Shown here: piece after piece, positions 44,801 through 52,921 of the stretch
How positions within the stretch are numbered: the first letter of the stretch is position 1
Layout of the letters: each line of letters opens with the position of its first letter
Assembly: GCF_003815975.1 (NCBI RefSeq)
Contig: NZ_CP033932.1
Span: forward strand, 372,001-436,000
DNA: 64,000 bases
DNA from: Chryseobacterium bernardetii
GTDB taxonomy: Bacteria > Bacteroidota > Bacteroidia > Flavobacteriales > Weeksellaceae
Reading direction: 5' to 3'
Notes under the pieces: model-generated
The model's database searches: none
Told to the model about the DNA's origin: nothing
Seen by the model: only the letters and a program-made list of their open reading frames with translations
Made by a program: the position numbers and the translations under genes

Positions 44801-44915
44801 TCCCTTCAATTTCTTTAGTCTGTGAAGTTGTATCTTTTTTCTTTTGTTGAGCATTTACAATTGCAACAGAAGAAGATAATACAACAACAAGAAGACCTGT
44901 TGTTAGTTTCTTCAT
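41868..44915 (-). CDS. SusC/RagA-like TonB-linked outer-membrane protein, copy 2
   Basis: 1,015 residues starting MKKLTTGLLVVVLSSSVAIV. The plug shows EIEGIVVTALGIKREKKSLG, SNLVIRGVKSLGGSNPLIVI and LKGAAASALYGERGLNGVIV, nearly the same as copy 1; the barrel ends TRELGVNFTFKF. It too lacks the carboxypeptidase-regulatory-like domain. The extra length is in loops (for example FYYGSAADGKKYANFGEDAS). Its codon use is more AT-rich to the eye than its neighbours. It transports the ligand captured by the SusD encoded downstream. Confidence 0.93.
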   Translation of the reverse strand: MKKLTTGLLVVVLSSSVAIVNAQQKKKDTTSQTKEIEGIVVTALGIKREKKSLGYASQEVKADKLFDGTTNTGNIASQLSGKVAGLNVTTNSNFGGSSNLVIRGVKSLGGSNPLIVIDGSPVNNSSTSFGNQNGGFDLGNALSDINQEDIESVNVLKGAAASALYGERGLNGVIVITTKNGKGKEDNSWGVTLSSSVQAGFIDKSTFAKYQTRYGAGYDPSFYYGSAADGKKYANFGEDASWGPEFDPNLLVYQWDSFDPTSPNYKKATPWVAAKNGPLKFFETPMSFINSISLSKGSKGFNFNLTYDNNLSNGLLPNSDLRKNTISAKVNYDLNSKLHATVYTTLTIQGTTGRTETGYNDNIVTGFRQWWQTNVDLEALKSAYFNNVANPSVGNNYGNLTWNRKSGSNGKPAFWNNPYFQRYQNYSTDDRTRTFSYAQLTYDVNDHINITGKLSYDNTNLVFERRLAEGSYPQNFGVSGKAIGSGYHRYDLKRSETNFDLFANYKYDITSWLNISGIVGGNVRRNHESSIEASTEGGLIKRGYYSLDNSKAPLLNPVEFEATVQTNSLYATASFDFNKVFYLDGTIRRDASSTLPNGNNKYTYGSVSGSVILSELLKSEKSVMNFWKLRGNYAEVGGTADSYQLKYSYYTAGYFNTGNGNINIYRPQTILKNENLKPQRSREFEFGTEVHFLRDRIVLDGAYYDTKTFDQLITPDISAGSGKLGAAINAGQINNKGIELHLGVSPIKTQDFAWDIDVNWARNRSKVVELDAGLQVYQLVGLVGGASIVASVGNQWGDIYGSDYVYLNGEKVVDPNTGLYQTESNKVIGNVQAKWTGGFRNSFRYKNFSLSFLIDVRHGGDVFSSDMYYGLASGLFPETAVDGYRTNIPVLAGVNPNGQVNTTPVNTDVINPLEYGNNPNDGYAIVPDKRFVYDGSFVKLREASITYSLPKSILANTFMNEAKISIVGRNLWIIHKNLPYADPESSQMGGLYSYGSSVGALPTTRELGVNFTFKF

Positions 44916-44937
44916 ATCAAATTAATTTTGTACCCTA

Positions 44938-44968
44938 CAAATTTGTAAAACTTTCTTAACAACACAAA
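44938..44968 (-). promoter_or_regulatory. Promoter of susC-2
   Basis: On the reverse strand TTTG (44965-44968), exactly 19 bases, CAAATTTG (44938-44945), then the ATG 23 bases later. Matches the susC-1 promoter. Confidence 0.7.
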
Positions 44969-45480
44969 GGTTTTTTTCAAAAAAATAACGATTATTCAAA
45001 AATTAAGAATTAAAACGAATGAAAAATTATTAAATTAAGTTAAAAAAACACTTTTTAACAAAAACAAAAAAAATTAATTGATATTTTTTTTGAGAATACA
45101 TAAATTACATCAATTATAAATATTTCCTATATCTATATTTGTTAAATACCACATTAATACACTGGTTTACAGAAATATAAAAATCACAAAAGAGAGAAAA
45201 CAAAACTAAAAAAACAACATACAATGCTGTGCATATGTTTTTTTCCTTCCAAAAAAGACAATAAAAACGTCGAGCTAAGAGCAAAAAACAGATTACAATT
45301 TCAATAAAAAACAGAAATAAATTACTATAATAAAATCATAAATAGGATCCTTTCAAAAAACTGATTTATATCTTGTAATATTCCTCTGTTTTCTGCCATT
45401 CTCTATAAAATTCAGTATTTAGATTCTATTAATTGTTCAATTCTCATCTTTGAATGTTTTCATAAAAAATGCCAAAATAT
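44969..45480. other. Long AT-rich intergenic region upstream of susC-2, no gene seen
   Basis: Over 500 bases of very AT-rich sequence with many A and T tracts and no ORF of note on either strand. It may hold upstream regulatory sites for the susCD pair or be decayed sequence. No repeat or RNA was recognised. Confidence 0.5.
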
Positions 45481-45530
45481 AAAGTTAATAGATCCGTTTT
45501 TTATAATTTTACATTTCGTATTACATAAAT

Positions 45531-46115
45531 ATGGAATTATTACATAAATGGACAGACCATTACATTGAAGCAGGATGTGATGAAGTAGGAAGAGGATGTT
45601 TAAGCGGACCGGTAGTTGCAGCAGCTGTCATTTTAGATGATAAATTCAAACAGAATCTGGTTAATGATTCAAAAAAGCTGACATTTAAAACGAGAATGGA
45701 TCTGGACAGCTACATTAAAGATAATGTAAAAAATTATGCAATTGCAGAACTTCCACCTGCATTCATTGATGAGCATAACATTCTTAATGCAAGTATTCAT
45801 GCCATGCATCGTGCTTTAGATCAATTAACAATAACCCCGGAACTTATTTTAGTGGATGGAAATAAATTTCATCCATACAATTATATTCCACATCAATGCA
45901 TCATAAAAGGTGATTCAAAAGTACTCTCTATTGCTGCGGCATCTATTCTCGCTAAAAATTACAGAGATAGATTAATGATTGAGCTTCATGAAGAGTTTCC
46001 TGAATACGGATGGAATACCAATTTCGGATATGCTACAAAGAAGCATCAGGAAGCACTTATAAAGCACGGTCCAACAGTACATCATCGACAGTCATTCAGA
46101 TTAAAATATGACTGA
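45531..46115 (+). CDS. rnhB: Ribonuclease HII
   Basis: 194 residues. The active-site motif CDEVGRGCLSGPVVAAAV supplies Asp17 and Glu18; LVDGNKF gives the third acidic residue near 109, and SIAAASILAKNYRD holds the final conserved region. It removes ribonucleotides from RNA-DNA hybrids in the cytoplasm. The ATG at 45531 follows TACATTTCG, a weak TAnnTTTG-like box about 20 bases upstream. It is convergent with yidC and shares a hairpin with it. Confidence 0.96.
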   Translation: MELLHKWTDHYIEAGCDEVGRGCLSGPVVAAAVILDDKFKQNLVNDSKKLTFKTRMDLDSYIKDNVKNYAIAELPPAFIDEHNILNASIHAMHRALDQLTITPELILVDGNKFHPYNYIPHQCIIKGDSKVLSIAAASILAKNYRDRLMIELHEEFPEYGWNTNFGYATKKHQEALIKHGPTVHHRQSFRLKYD

Positions 46116-46147
46116 CGGAGAAAGTAAGAATTCCTCCAATTATAAAT

Positions 46148-46182
46148 AAAAAAGAGAAGCAAATAACTTGCTTCTCTTTTTC
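46148..46182. terminator. Bidirectional terminator between rnhB and yidC
   Basis: AGAGAAGCAA (46153-46162) pairs perfectly with TTGCTTCTCT (46168-46177), with an A tract before and T tract after. Confidence 0.9.
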
Positions 46183-46191
46183 TATAATGAG

Positions 46192-47988
46192 TTATTTCTT
46201 TTTTCTTTGCTGCTCCTGAGCCTGTTGTTGCTGTTGGGCCTGCTCCATCATTTCTCTCATCTTCTTCTGGAATTTACCTTCCGTTTTTGGCTTTTCTTTA
46301 TTAGCCTGAATCTGAGCGTGAATTTTCTTTTCATCAAGAATTACATATTTAATCACAAGAATGATTAAAATGTTGATCGCATTTGATACGAAATAGTACC
46401 ATGAAAGACCTGATGCCGAGGTATTCAGGAAGAATAAGAATGTAATCGGGAAGATATACATTAATACTTTCATATTGGGCATTCCCTCCTGCTGTGGCTG
46501 TTGCATATTTCCTGATGTCATTACCGTATAGATCAAAATAACAATTGTACAAGCCAATGCAAAAATACTTAAGTGATCTCCAAGGAATGGAACTTTAAAT
46601 GGCAATTTAATCAAATCATCATAAGCGGTTAAGTCTTTTGCAAACCAGAAGCCTTGTCCTCTCAAATCAATAAAGTTAGGGAAGAAACGGAATAATGCAT
46701 AGAAGATCGGAATTTGCACCAATGCCGGTAAACATCCTGCCATCTGGTTTACTCCGGCTTTCCTGTATACTTCCATTGTTGCCTGCTGCTTCTTCATTGG
46801 ATCTGCATCCTTAAATTTAGCATTAACCTCATCAATTTCCGGACGAATTACCTTCATCATTGCGCTCAGCTTATGCTGTTTGTACATAATTGGAGATAAG
46901 ATTAATTTTACAATGATCGTCATGGCAAAGATTACCCAACCTGCAGATAATCCCCAGCTAGCAATAATTGCATATAACCACATGAAGAAATAACGGTTCA
47001 TCGCTCCAATGAAAGACCATCCTAGCGGAAGAATTTCATCAAAGTTTTTATCGTAAGATTTCAGCAATGGTAAATCTAATGGCATAAAATACCATGTAAA
47101 ATCCTGATTCAGTTCGCTTCCGGTCATCTGAACAAAACCTTCATAGTTGAATTTCTTCAGATATTCCCCTTCTTCTACATTTTCCTGATTTCCTTTACTC
47201 TGAGTAAATCCGTTTTTTGCTTCAATCACAGAAGAGAAGAACTGTTGTTTTACACCAATCCAGTTAAGTGTTTCTTTCTCCTCATCCATCGTGGTTCTTC
47301 CATCATAATCATAATCTTTATAATTATTGAAAGCATAAGAGAATTCTGAGTGAGACTGTTCCTGTGCTCTACCTTTTTCAAGGTTTCTTACATTATAATC
47401 CCAGATAAAATCTGCTTTGTTATCAGAAGTAACTGCTGAAAGACCTTGAGTTCTTACTTTAAAATCAAGTGTATATTTCGGAAGTAATGTATAAATAAAC
47501 TGGATAACAGCACCATTATAGTTAGCCGTCATGGTTACAGCATTTCCATTAACAGCAGGTGTAAAAACTAAATCTTTAGTATTAATTACTTTTCCTGTTT
47601 TGTCTTTAAACTGAAAACCGTAGTTTGAATTATTTTTATTAATAAGATAAAGCGGAAGATCAGCCTGATCTGTTTTATTATTATATGCTTTGTATTCTGA
47701 AAGCTGAACTTTAGAAACCTGTCCTCCTAAGCTTGAAAATTCAATATTAAGTTCTTTATTAGACAAATTAGCGGTTTGAATTGCGCCAGGAGTTACATTT
47801 GGATTGATATTGGTGGCCTGAGCTTGTTTTACGGCATTTTTCACCTGTTCCGTTTTCTGCTGCTGAGCTTTTAACTCTTCTTCTTTCATCTGCTTGTTCT
47901 GGAAATAGAACATTGCACCGAAGAGAATCAGGCATAAAACCGCGAAACTAATCATCTGCTTCTTATCGATTCCGTTGTTTTGTTGCAT
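46192..47988 (-). CDS. yidC: Membrane protein insertase YidC
   Basis: 598 residues with the Gram-negative layout: an N-terminal anchor (MISFAVLCLILFGAMFYF), a large periplasmic P1 domain (about 60-330), and the five-helix insertase core with SWGLSAGWVIFAMTIIVKLI, CLPALVQIPIFYALFRFF and a conserved loop of basic residues (MYKQHKLSAMMKVIRPEIDE). The C-terminal tail is rich in Gln and Lys and may contact ribosomes. It inserts proteins into the inner membrane with or without SecYEG. It is downstream of pyrG on the same strand, separated by a hairpin. Confidence 0.96.
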   Translation of the reverse strand: MQQNNGIDKKQMISFAVLCLILFGAMFYFQNKQMKEEELKAQQQKTEQVKNAVKQAQATNINPNVTPGAIQTANLSNKELNIEFSSLGGQVSKVQLSEYKAYNNKTDQADLPLYLINKNNSNYGFQFKDKTGKVINTKDLVFTPAVNGNAVTMTANYNGAVIQFIYTLLPKYTLDFKVRTQGLSAVTSDNKADFIWDYNVRNLEKGRAQEQSHSEFSYAFNNYKDYDYDGRTTMDEEKETLNWIGVKQQFFSSVIEAKNGFTQSKGNQENVEEGEYLKKFNYEGFVQMTGSELNQDFTWYFMPLDLPLLKSYDKNFDEILPLGWSFIGAMNRYFFMWLYAIIASWGLSAGWVIFAMTIIVKLILSPIMYKQHKLSAMMKVIRPEIDEVNAKFKDADPMKKQQATMEVYRKAGVNQMAGCLPALVQIPIFYALFRFFPNFIDLRGQGFWFAKDLTAYDDLIKLPFKVPFLGDHLSIFALACTIVILIYTVMTSGNMQQPQQEGMPNMKVLMYIFPITFLFFLNTSASGLSWYYFVSNAINILIILVIKYVILDEKKIHAQIQANKEKPKTEGKFQKKMREMMEQAQQQQQAQEQQRKKK

Positions 47989-48129
47989 TTTATTTTTGTT
48001 ATAATTAAAATTTCCTATTTATTGTCCTGCTACAATTCTATAAGAAAACTTATAAATCTGCAGCAAATTTGAGCTGACAAAAATACTGTTTTTTTATCAA
48101 AACTCTATACTATAATGCATTAGTATATA

Positions 48130-48165
48130 ATAAACTCAGGCTGAGAAAAATCAACCTGAGTTTAT
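48130..48165 (-). terminator. Probable terminator of pyrG
   Basis: ATAAACTCAGG (48130-48140) pairs with CCTGAGTTTAT (48155-48165), an 11-bp perfect stem. There is no strong T tract on the reverse strand, so efficiency is uncertain. Confidence 0.5.
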
Positions 48166-48244
48166 GGATAGACGTTTATGGTAATAAATTACCTTATTTG
48201 TTTCCGTTGGGTTGAATATAACATTCCTCCCATACTAAAATATC

Positions 48245-49855
48245 TTATTTAGAAGTTTCGCAAGCCTTAATGAAAGCCCTGAACAAAGGATGCGGTGTAG
48301 CTACCGTACTCTTGTATTCCGGGTGGTATTGCACCCCCACATAGAATGGATGCCCTGGCAACTCCAATGCTTCAACCAATCCTGTTTCCGGGTTTGTTCC
48401 TGTAGCTAAGAAACCATTCTTTTCAAATTCCTGAAGATAATCATTGTTGAATTCATAACGGTGACGGTGTCTTTCAGAAATATTTTTGCTTCCGTAGATT
48501 TCATTCAGTCTGGATCCGTTTTTCAAAGCACATTTCCAGGCTCCAAGGCGCATCGTTCCTCCTTTATCTATTACATTCTTCTGCTCTTCCATGATTGAAA
48601 TTACAGGATCCGGAGTAGCTGTATCAAATTCCATAGAGTTTGCTTTTGTATGTCCTAAAACATTTCTTGCAAATTCAATAGTCATAATCTGCATTCCTAA
48701 ACAGATTCCCAGCATTGGAATTTTGTTTTCTCTTGCATATTTTGCTGTAAGAACTTTTCCTTCAATTCCTCTATCTCCGAAACCTGGAGCTACAAGGATA
48801 CCGTTAACTCCTTTCAGGGTATCTTTAATATTCTCTTCGGTAACATCTCCGCTGTACACCCATCTTACCTTTACTTCAGTTTCAAGGTCAGCACCTGCAT
48901 GCTTAAATGCTTCAGCAATGGAAATGTAAGAATCCTGAAGGGACACATATTTCCCAACTAATGCAATTTCAACTGTTTTCTTAGGATTTTGGAATTTTTT
49001 AAGGAAACTCTTCCAGTCTTTCAGATCAGCATCTTTTTCACTTTTCAGATCCAGTTCTTTCAGCACTACATCATCAAAGTTTTGCTTCTGAAGATACATT
49101 GGAACTTCATAAATTGTTTCCATATCCTTACATTCGATAACGTTTTCCAGCGGAACGTTACAGAACTGAGCCAGTTTTGCTCTCTGATCTTTTGGAATTT
49201 TATGTTCTGTTCTGCAAACCAATACATCAGCCATAATTCCGCTTTCCATCAACTGGCGAACGGAGTGTTGGGATGGTTTCGTCTTCAATTCTCCGCTTGA
49301 AGCTAGATAAGGCAGTAAGGTAAGGTGGATCACCATAGAATTTTTCTCTCCTAATTCCCATTTTAACTGGCGAACAGTTTCAATGTATGGCAAAGATTCA
49401 ATATCTCCAACAGTTCCCCCGATTTCCGTAATAATGATATCGTAATTCTGTTTGGAAAGGATTTTAATTCTACGTTTAATTTCGTTAGTAATATGAGGAA
49501 TTACCTGTACTGTTTTTCCAAGGAAATCTCCTTTTCTTTCTTTTTCAATTACAGTTTGGTAGATTTTTCCTGTAGTAACGTTGTTGTTTTGGGATGTAGG
49601 AGCATCAAGGTAACGCTCGTAGTGACCTAAATCCAGATCCGTCTCCGCACCATCTTCAGTCACATAACACTCTCCGTGTTCATAAGGATTCAAAGTTCCC
49701 GGGTCGATATTGATATAAGGATCTAGTTTTTGGATCGTTACGTTAAAACCACGTGATTTTAGCAATAGTCCCAGAGAAGCAGACACGATTCCTTTTCCCA
49801 AAGATGAAGTTACACCTCCTGTCACAAAGATGTATTTTGTATTCTTTTTACTCAT
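48245..49855 (-). CDS. pyrG: CTP synthase
   Basis: 536 residues from the ATG at 49855 (MSKKNTKYIFVTGGVTSSLG); six extra in-frame residues upstream are unlikely because they overlap the leader. The N-terminal synthetase domain has GKGIVSASLGLLLKSRGF (P-loop) and KLDPYINIDPGTLNPYEHGE. The C-terminal class I glutamine amidotransferase has APGFGDRGIEGK, the nucleophile loop MLGICLGMQ and GVQYHPEYKS. It converts UTP to CTP with ammonia from glutamine. Its own -7 box precedes it. Confidence 0.97.
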   Translation of the reverse strand: MSKKNTKYIFVTGGVTSSLGKGIVSASLGLLLKSRGFNVTIQKLDPYINIDPGTLNPYEHGECYVTEDGAETDLDLGHYERYLDAPTSQNNNVTTGKIYQTVIEKERKGDFLGKTVQVIPHITNEIKRRIKILSKQNYDIIITEIGGTVGDIESLPYIETVRQLKWELGEKNSMVIHLTLLPYLASSGELKTKPSQHSVRQLMESGIMADVLVCRTEHKIPKDQRAKLAQFCNVPLENVIECKDMETIYEVPMYLQKQNFDDVVLKELDLKSEKDADLKDWKSFLKKFQNPKKTVEIALVGKYVSLQDSYISIAEAFKHAGADLETEVKVRWVYSGDVTEENIKDTLKGVNGILVAPGFGDRGIEGKVLTAKYARENKIPMLGICLGMQIMTIEFARNVLGHTKANSMEFDTATPDPVISIMEEQKNVIDKGGTMRLGAWKCALKNGSRLNEIYGSKNISERHRHRYEFNNDYLQEFEKNGFLATGTNPETGLVEALELPGHPFYVGVQYHPEYKSTVATPHPLFRAFIKACETSK

Positions 49856-49870
49856 TAGATTAGGTTTGTG

Positions 49871-49901
49871 CAAAGTTATGGGAAAAAGAGATACAAAGCA
49901 A
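49871..49901 (-). promoter_or_regulatory. Promoter of pyrG
   Basis: On the reverse strand TTG (49899-49901), 20 bases, TAACTTTG (49871-49878), then the ATG 15 bases downstream. Confidence 0.6.
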
Positions 49902-50060
49902 TTTTTTAAATTTTGAAAATGCTAAAACATGCCTCAAACAGCCATAAAACCTGATTATTTTTTTATTTATATTTTGGAATAAACAAAAAAAAGCCCAACA
50001 CATAAACATATTATTCCTGAGCTATGAATAAACATAACAAAAAGGAAGTCTTTAAATATA

Positions 50061-50098
50061 AAAAGGTGGCTCTGAAATTATCCAAAGCCACTTTTTTA
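50061..50098 (-). terminator. Terminator of the YceI gene
   Basis: On the reverse strand GTGGCTTTG pairs with CAGAGCCAC (one G-T pair) and is followed by CTTTTT. It lies about 20 bases after the stop. Confidence 0.75.
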
Positions 50099-50115
50099 AT
50101 TTAATTTATACTGAA

Positions 50116-50685
50116 TTATTTTTTAACCAGTTCAAAATAAGTATTAATCTCAACCCATTTAGCAATACCTGCCGCTGTTGGATCATAATTCAAATTATAC
50201 TCAAAACGGTTGATCATGAATTTTGCCCTAAGCCCCATAACCTCTTTACCATCCTTATTTTTTGTAATTCCTCCTAATATTACAGGTATACTAACCTCTT
50301 TTGTAACATCTTTAATGGTAAGTTTCCCGTTGAATATATATGATCCGTCTTTTTCTTTTGAAGCAGAAGTCCCTGTAAATTTAATGCTTGGGTACTCATT
50401 TCCAGCAAAAAAATCCTTACTCTTAAGATGTTTATCTCTCATCTCAACGCCAGTATTAATACCATCAACATCAATATTTATATCAAATTTGGCATTATCA
50501 AGGCTGTTGCCTTTTGTGGTGAGATCTCCTCCGAATTTATCAAATCTTCCCTGAACGAAGCTGATCCCCATATGTTCAATAGTAAAATTTACTGAAGAAT
50601 GCATTTGGTCTATATCCCAATTGTTCTGTGCAAAAGAAAAAATGCTTAAAAAAGCCAATACGAAGGATAAAAATAGTTTTTTCAT
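50116..50685 (-). CDS. YceI-family periplasmic protein
   Basis: 189 residues with signal peptide MKKLFLSFVLAFLSIFSFAQ. The body is the YceI lipocalin-like barrel: WDIDQMHSSVNFTIEHMGIS, VQGRFDKFGGDL, HLKSKDFFAGNEYPSIKFTG and LTIKDVTKEVSIPV. The family binds long polyisoprenoid-type lipids in a barrel; which one here is not known. TAGCTTTG at 50720-50727 on the reverse strand is a likely -7 box. It is monocistronic. Confidence 0.92.
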   Translation of the reverse strand: MKKLFLSFVLAFLSIFSFAQNNWDIDQMHSSVNFTIEHMGISFVQGRFDKFGGDLTTKGNSLDNAKFDINIDVDGINTGVEMRDKHLKSKDFFAGNEYPSIKFTGTSASKEKDGSYIFNGKLTIKDVTKEVSIPVILGGITKNKDGKEVMGLRAKFMINRFEYNLNYDPTAAGIAKWVEINTYFELVKK

Positions 50686-50826
50686 TGTAATTATATTTTA
50701 CATTAATATTTTATTTCAACAAAGCTAAGATATAAAGATATTTCTATGATTGATATATATTCCGTATTTGTTATTTAAATCCATTTAAGTCTCGGAAAAA
50801 AAATGCTTTTTTTATAACTTCGCAGT

Positions 50827-52176
50827 ATGGCAAAACTGAAAACGGCATATTTCTGTCAAAACTGCGGAACCCAATACTCCCAATGGATGGGACAATGTAA
50901 AAACTGTGGGCAATGGAATACCCTGGTGGAAGAAGTGGTGGAAAAACCCAATAGTAAAGCGGTACCTTTCTCAAAAACCAAACAACATGTCATCAATATC
51001 ATTGAGGTGGAGACGAGTGAAGAACCAAGGATAAAAACACCTTCTGAAGAGCTGAACCGTGTTCTTGGTGGTGGAATTGTTTTAGGTTCTGTTACCCTGA
51101 TTGGTGGTGAGCCCGGAATAGGAAAATCTACCCTTCTGCTTCAGCTTGCCTTAAAAATGAAGAAAAAAATATTTTATGTTTCAGGGGAAGAAAGTGCTTC
51201 TCAGATCAAAATGAGGGCAGACAGATTAACGGATGTTCAAAATCCGAACTGTTTCCTCTTTACGGAAACTTCATTAGAAAAAATTCTTCACGAAGCCAAA
51301 AAACTGGAACCGGATTTCATGATTATCGATTCTATCCAGACCCTTCAATCCCAATTAATAGAAAGTTCTCCCGGAACTGTTTCGCAAATCAGGGAATGCT
51401 CCAACGAGATCATTAAATATGCCAAGGAAAACAGTATCCCTGTGTTTTTAGTAGGTCACATCACCAAAGACGGGCAGATTGCCGGCCCAAAAGTATTGGA
51501 ACACATGGTAGATGTAGTTTTAAACTTTGACGGAGACAGAAACCACCTTTTCAGATTATTGAGAGCGAACAAAAACCGTTTTGGATCTACTTCAGAAATT
51601 GGAATTTATGAAATGATTTCACAAGGATTAAAGGAGATCAAAAATCCTTCAGAAATTCTTATCACTAAAAAATTTGAAGAACTTTCCGGAAATTCTGTAG
51701 CGGTAACACTGGAGGGAAACAGACCAATGCTTCTGGAAATCCAGGCATTGGTAAGCACAGCCGTTTATGGTACTCCACAAAGAAGCTCTACCGGTTTTGA
51801 TTCCAAAAGACTGAATATGCTTCTTGCTGTTCTTGAAAAAAGAGCAGGTTTCCAGTTAGGAGCTAAAGACGTTTTCCTTAATATTACAGGAGGCATAAAA
51901 ACAGACGACCCGGCTTTGGATTTAGCCGTGATTGCCTCTGTTCTGTCTTCTAATGAGGATATAGCCATTTCTGAACATTACTGTTTTGCAGGAGAGATTG
52001 GTTTAAGTGGAGAAATTCGTCCGGTTGCCCAAATTGAACAGAGAATCACTGAAGCTGAAAAGCTGGGTTATGAAAAGATATTTGTTTCCAACCTCAATAA
52101 AATTCCGAAAAGAAAGTTCGGAATCAAGATTGAAGAAGTTAGTAAAATTGAAGATTTCCACGAAAGACTTTTTTAA
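50827..52176 (+). CDS. radA: DNA repair protein RadA
   Basis: 449 residues. The N-terminal C4 zinc finger is CQNCGTQYSQWMGQCKNCG (about 9-27), followed by the RecA-like ATPase with Walker A GGEPGIGKSTLLLQLA, Walker B FMIIDSIQTL and the RadA-specific KNRFGSTSEIGIYEM. The C-terminal Lon-type domain has VFLNITGGIKTDDPALDLAV and GEIGLSGEIRPV. It promotes branch migration in recombination. The leader appears very short. A degenerate copy of its last ~60 bases lies just downstream. Confidence 0.96.
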   Translation: MAKLKTAYFCQNCGTQYSQWMGQCKNCGQWNTLVEEVVEKPNSKAVPFSKTKQHVINIIEVETSEEPRIKTPSEELNRVLGGGIVLGSVTLIGGEPGIGKSTLLLQLALKMKKKIFYVSGEESASQIKMRADRLTDVQNPNCFLFTETSLEKILHEAKKLEPDFMIIDSIQTLQSQLIESSPGTVSQIRECSNEIIKYAKENSIPVFLVGHITKDGQIAGPKVLEHMVDVVLNFDGDRNHLFRLLRANKNRFGSTSEIGIYEMISQGLKEIKNPSEILITKKFEELSGNSVAVTLEGNRPMLLEIQALVSTAVYGTPQRSSTGFDSKRLNMLLAVLEKRAGFQLGAKDVFLNITGGIKTDDPALDLAVIASVLSSNEDIAISEHYCFAGEIGLSGEIRPVAQIEQRITEAEKLGYEKIFVSNLNKIPKRKFGIKIEEVSKIEDFHERLF

Positions 52177-52188
52177 AGTAAAAAATGA

Positions 52189-52248
52189 AAAGCCGAAATA
52201 AAAATTATAAAAGTTAATAAAATTCAAGATCTTCACAGAGATTTTTCA
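52189..52248 (+). repeat. Degenerate duplicate of the radA 3' end
   Basis: AAAGTTCGGAATCAAGATTG through AAGACTTTTT (52113-52173, within radA) is echoed at 52189-52248 by AAAGCCGAAATAAAAATTAT and AATTCAAGATCTTCACAGAG. The most similar block is AGTTAGTAAAATTGAAGAT versus AGTTAATAAAATTCAAGAT. The offset is about 75 bases. It ends directly at the methyltransferase start. Confidence 0.6.
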
Positions 52249-52249
52249 A

Positions 52250-52921
52250 ATGATGAAAACAAGTATTCTGGAATATTACAGCAGCCTTGCTGAATCTTAC
52301 GATGAGAACCGTTTCGGAAATTCTTACGGGAAATATGTTGACCAGCAGGAAAGGGCTTTTTTATCTTCTTTTTTCCAAAATAAAAAGTATAAAAAAGTAA
52401 TGGATCTGGGTTGCGGAACGGGCCGGCTACTGGATTTTGCGACTCATGGAACAGATTTCAGTGAAAATATGCTGAATGTGGCCCGCCAAAAACATCCTGA
52501 AAAAATCCTGACTGTAGGTGAGATTTCCGGAATACCTTTTCATGAAGAATTTGATTGTATTTTCTGTTTCCACGTTATCATGCATCAGAACCATTTGGAA
52601 ACAAAAGCATTTTTAAATGAATGCTACCGGAAATTAGGCAAAAATGGAATTCTGATCTTCGATTATCCTGTTAAAAGCAGAAAAAGATCGGTTTCTCCAC
52701 AGGAAGACTGGCATGCAGGCAACAGCTTTTCAGCATCTGATATCGCAGCGCTTTCGAAGGAACAGTGGAAAGTTAAAAATACAACCGGAGTACTCTTTTT
52801 TCCAATTCACAGGTTAACGAAGGCCATAAGAAGATTCTTTCTTCCTTTAGATATTTTTCTTTGTCGCACCTTTTTAAAGAATTGGGCTTCCTATCATATT
52901 ACTGTTTTAGAAAAGATATGA
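52250..52921 (+). CDS. Class I SAM-dependent methyltransferase
   Basis: 223 residues. It has the Rossmann SAM-binding motif VMDLGCGTGRLLDFA (motif I, about 49-63), a following GTDFSENMLNVARQKHPEK with the acidic residue for ribose, and FDCIFCFHVIMHQNHLETKA (motif IV). Size and order fit small-molecule methyltransferases of the UbiE/UbiG group. The substrate is unknown. The stop overlaps the VanW start as ATGA (52918-52921), so the proteins are probably made together. Confidence 0.85.
   Translation: MMKTSILEYYSSLAESYDENRFGNSYGKYVDQQERAFLSSFFQNKKYKKVMDLGCGTGRLLDFATHGTDFSENMLNVARQKHPEKILTVGEISGIPFHEEFDCIFCFHVIMHQNHLETKAFLNECYRKLGKNGILIFDYPVKSRKRSVSPQEDWHAGNSFSASDIAALSKEQWKVKNTTGVLFFPIHRLTKAIRRFFLPLDIFLCRTFLKNWASYHITVLEKI

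Noticed and set aside
48591..48929. 112-codon frame opposite pyrG
   Set aside because: Antisense shadow of the amidotransferase domain; no independent support.
50210..50554. 114-codon frame opposite the YceI gene
   Set aside because: Antisense shadow; it has no start context or homology that I recognise.
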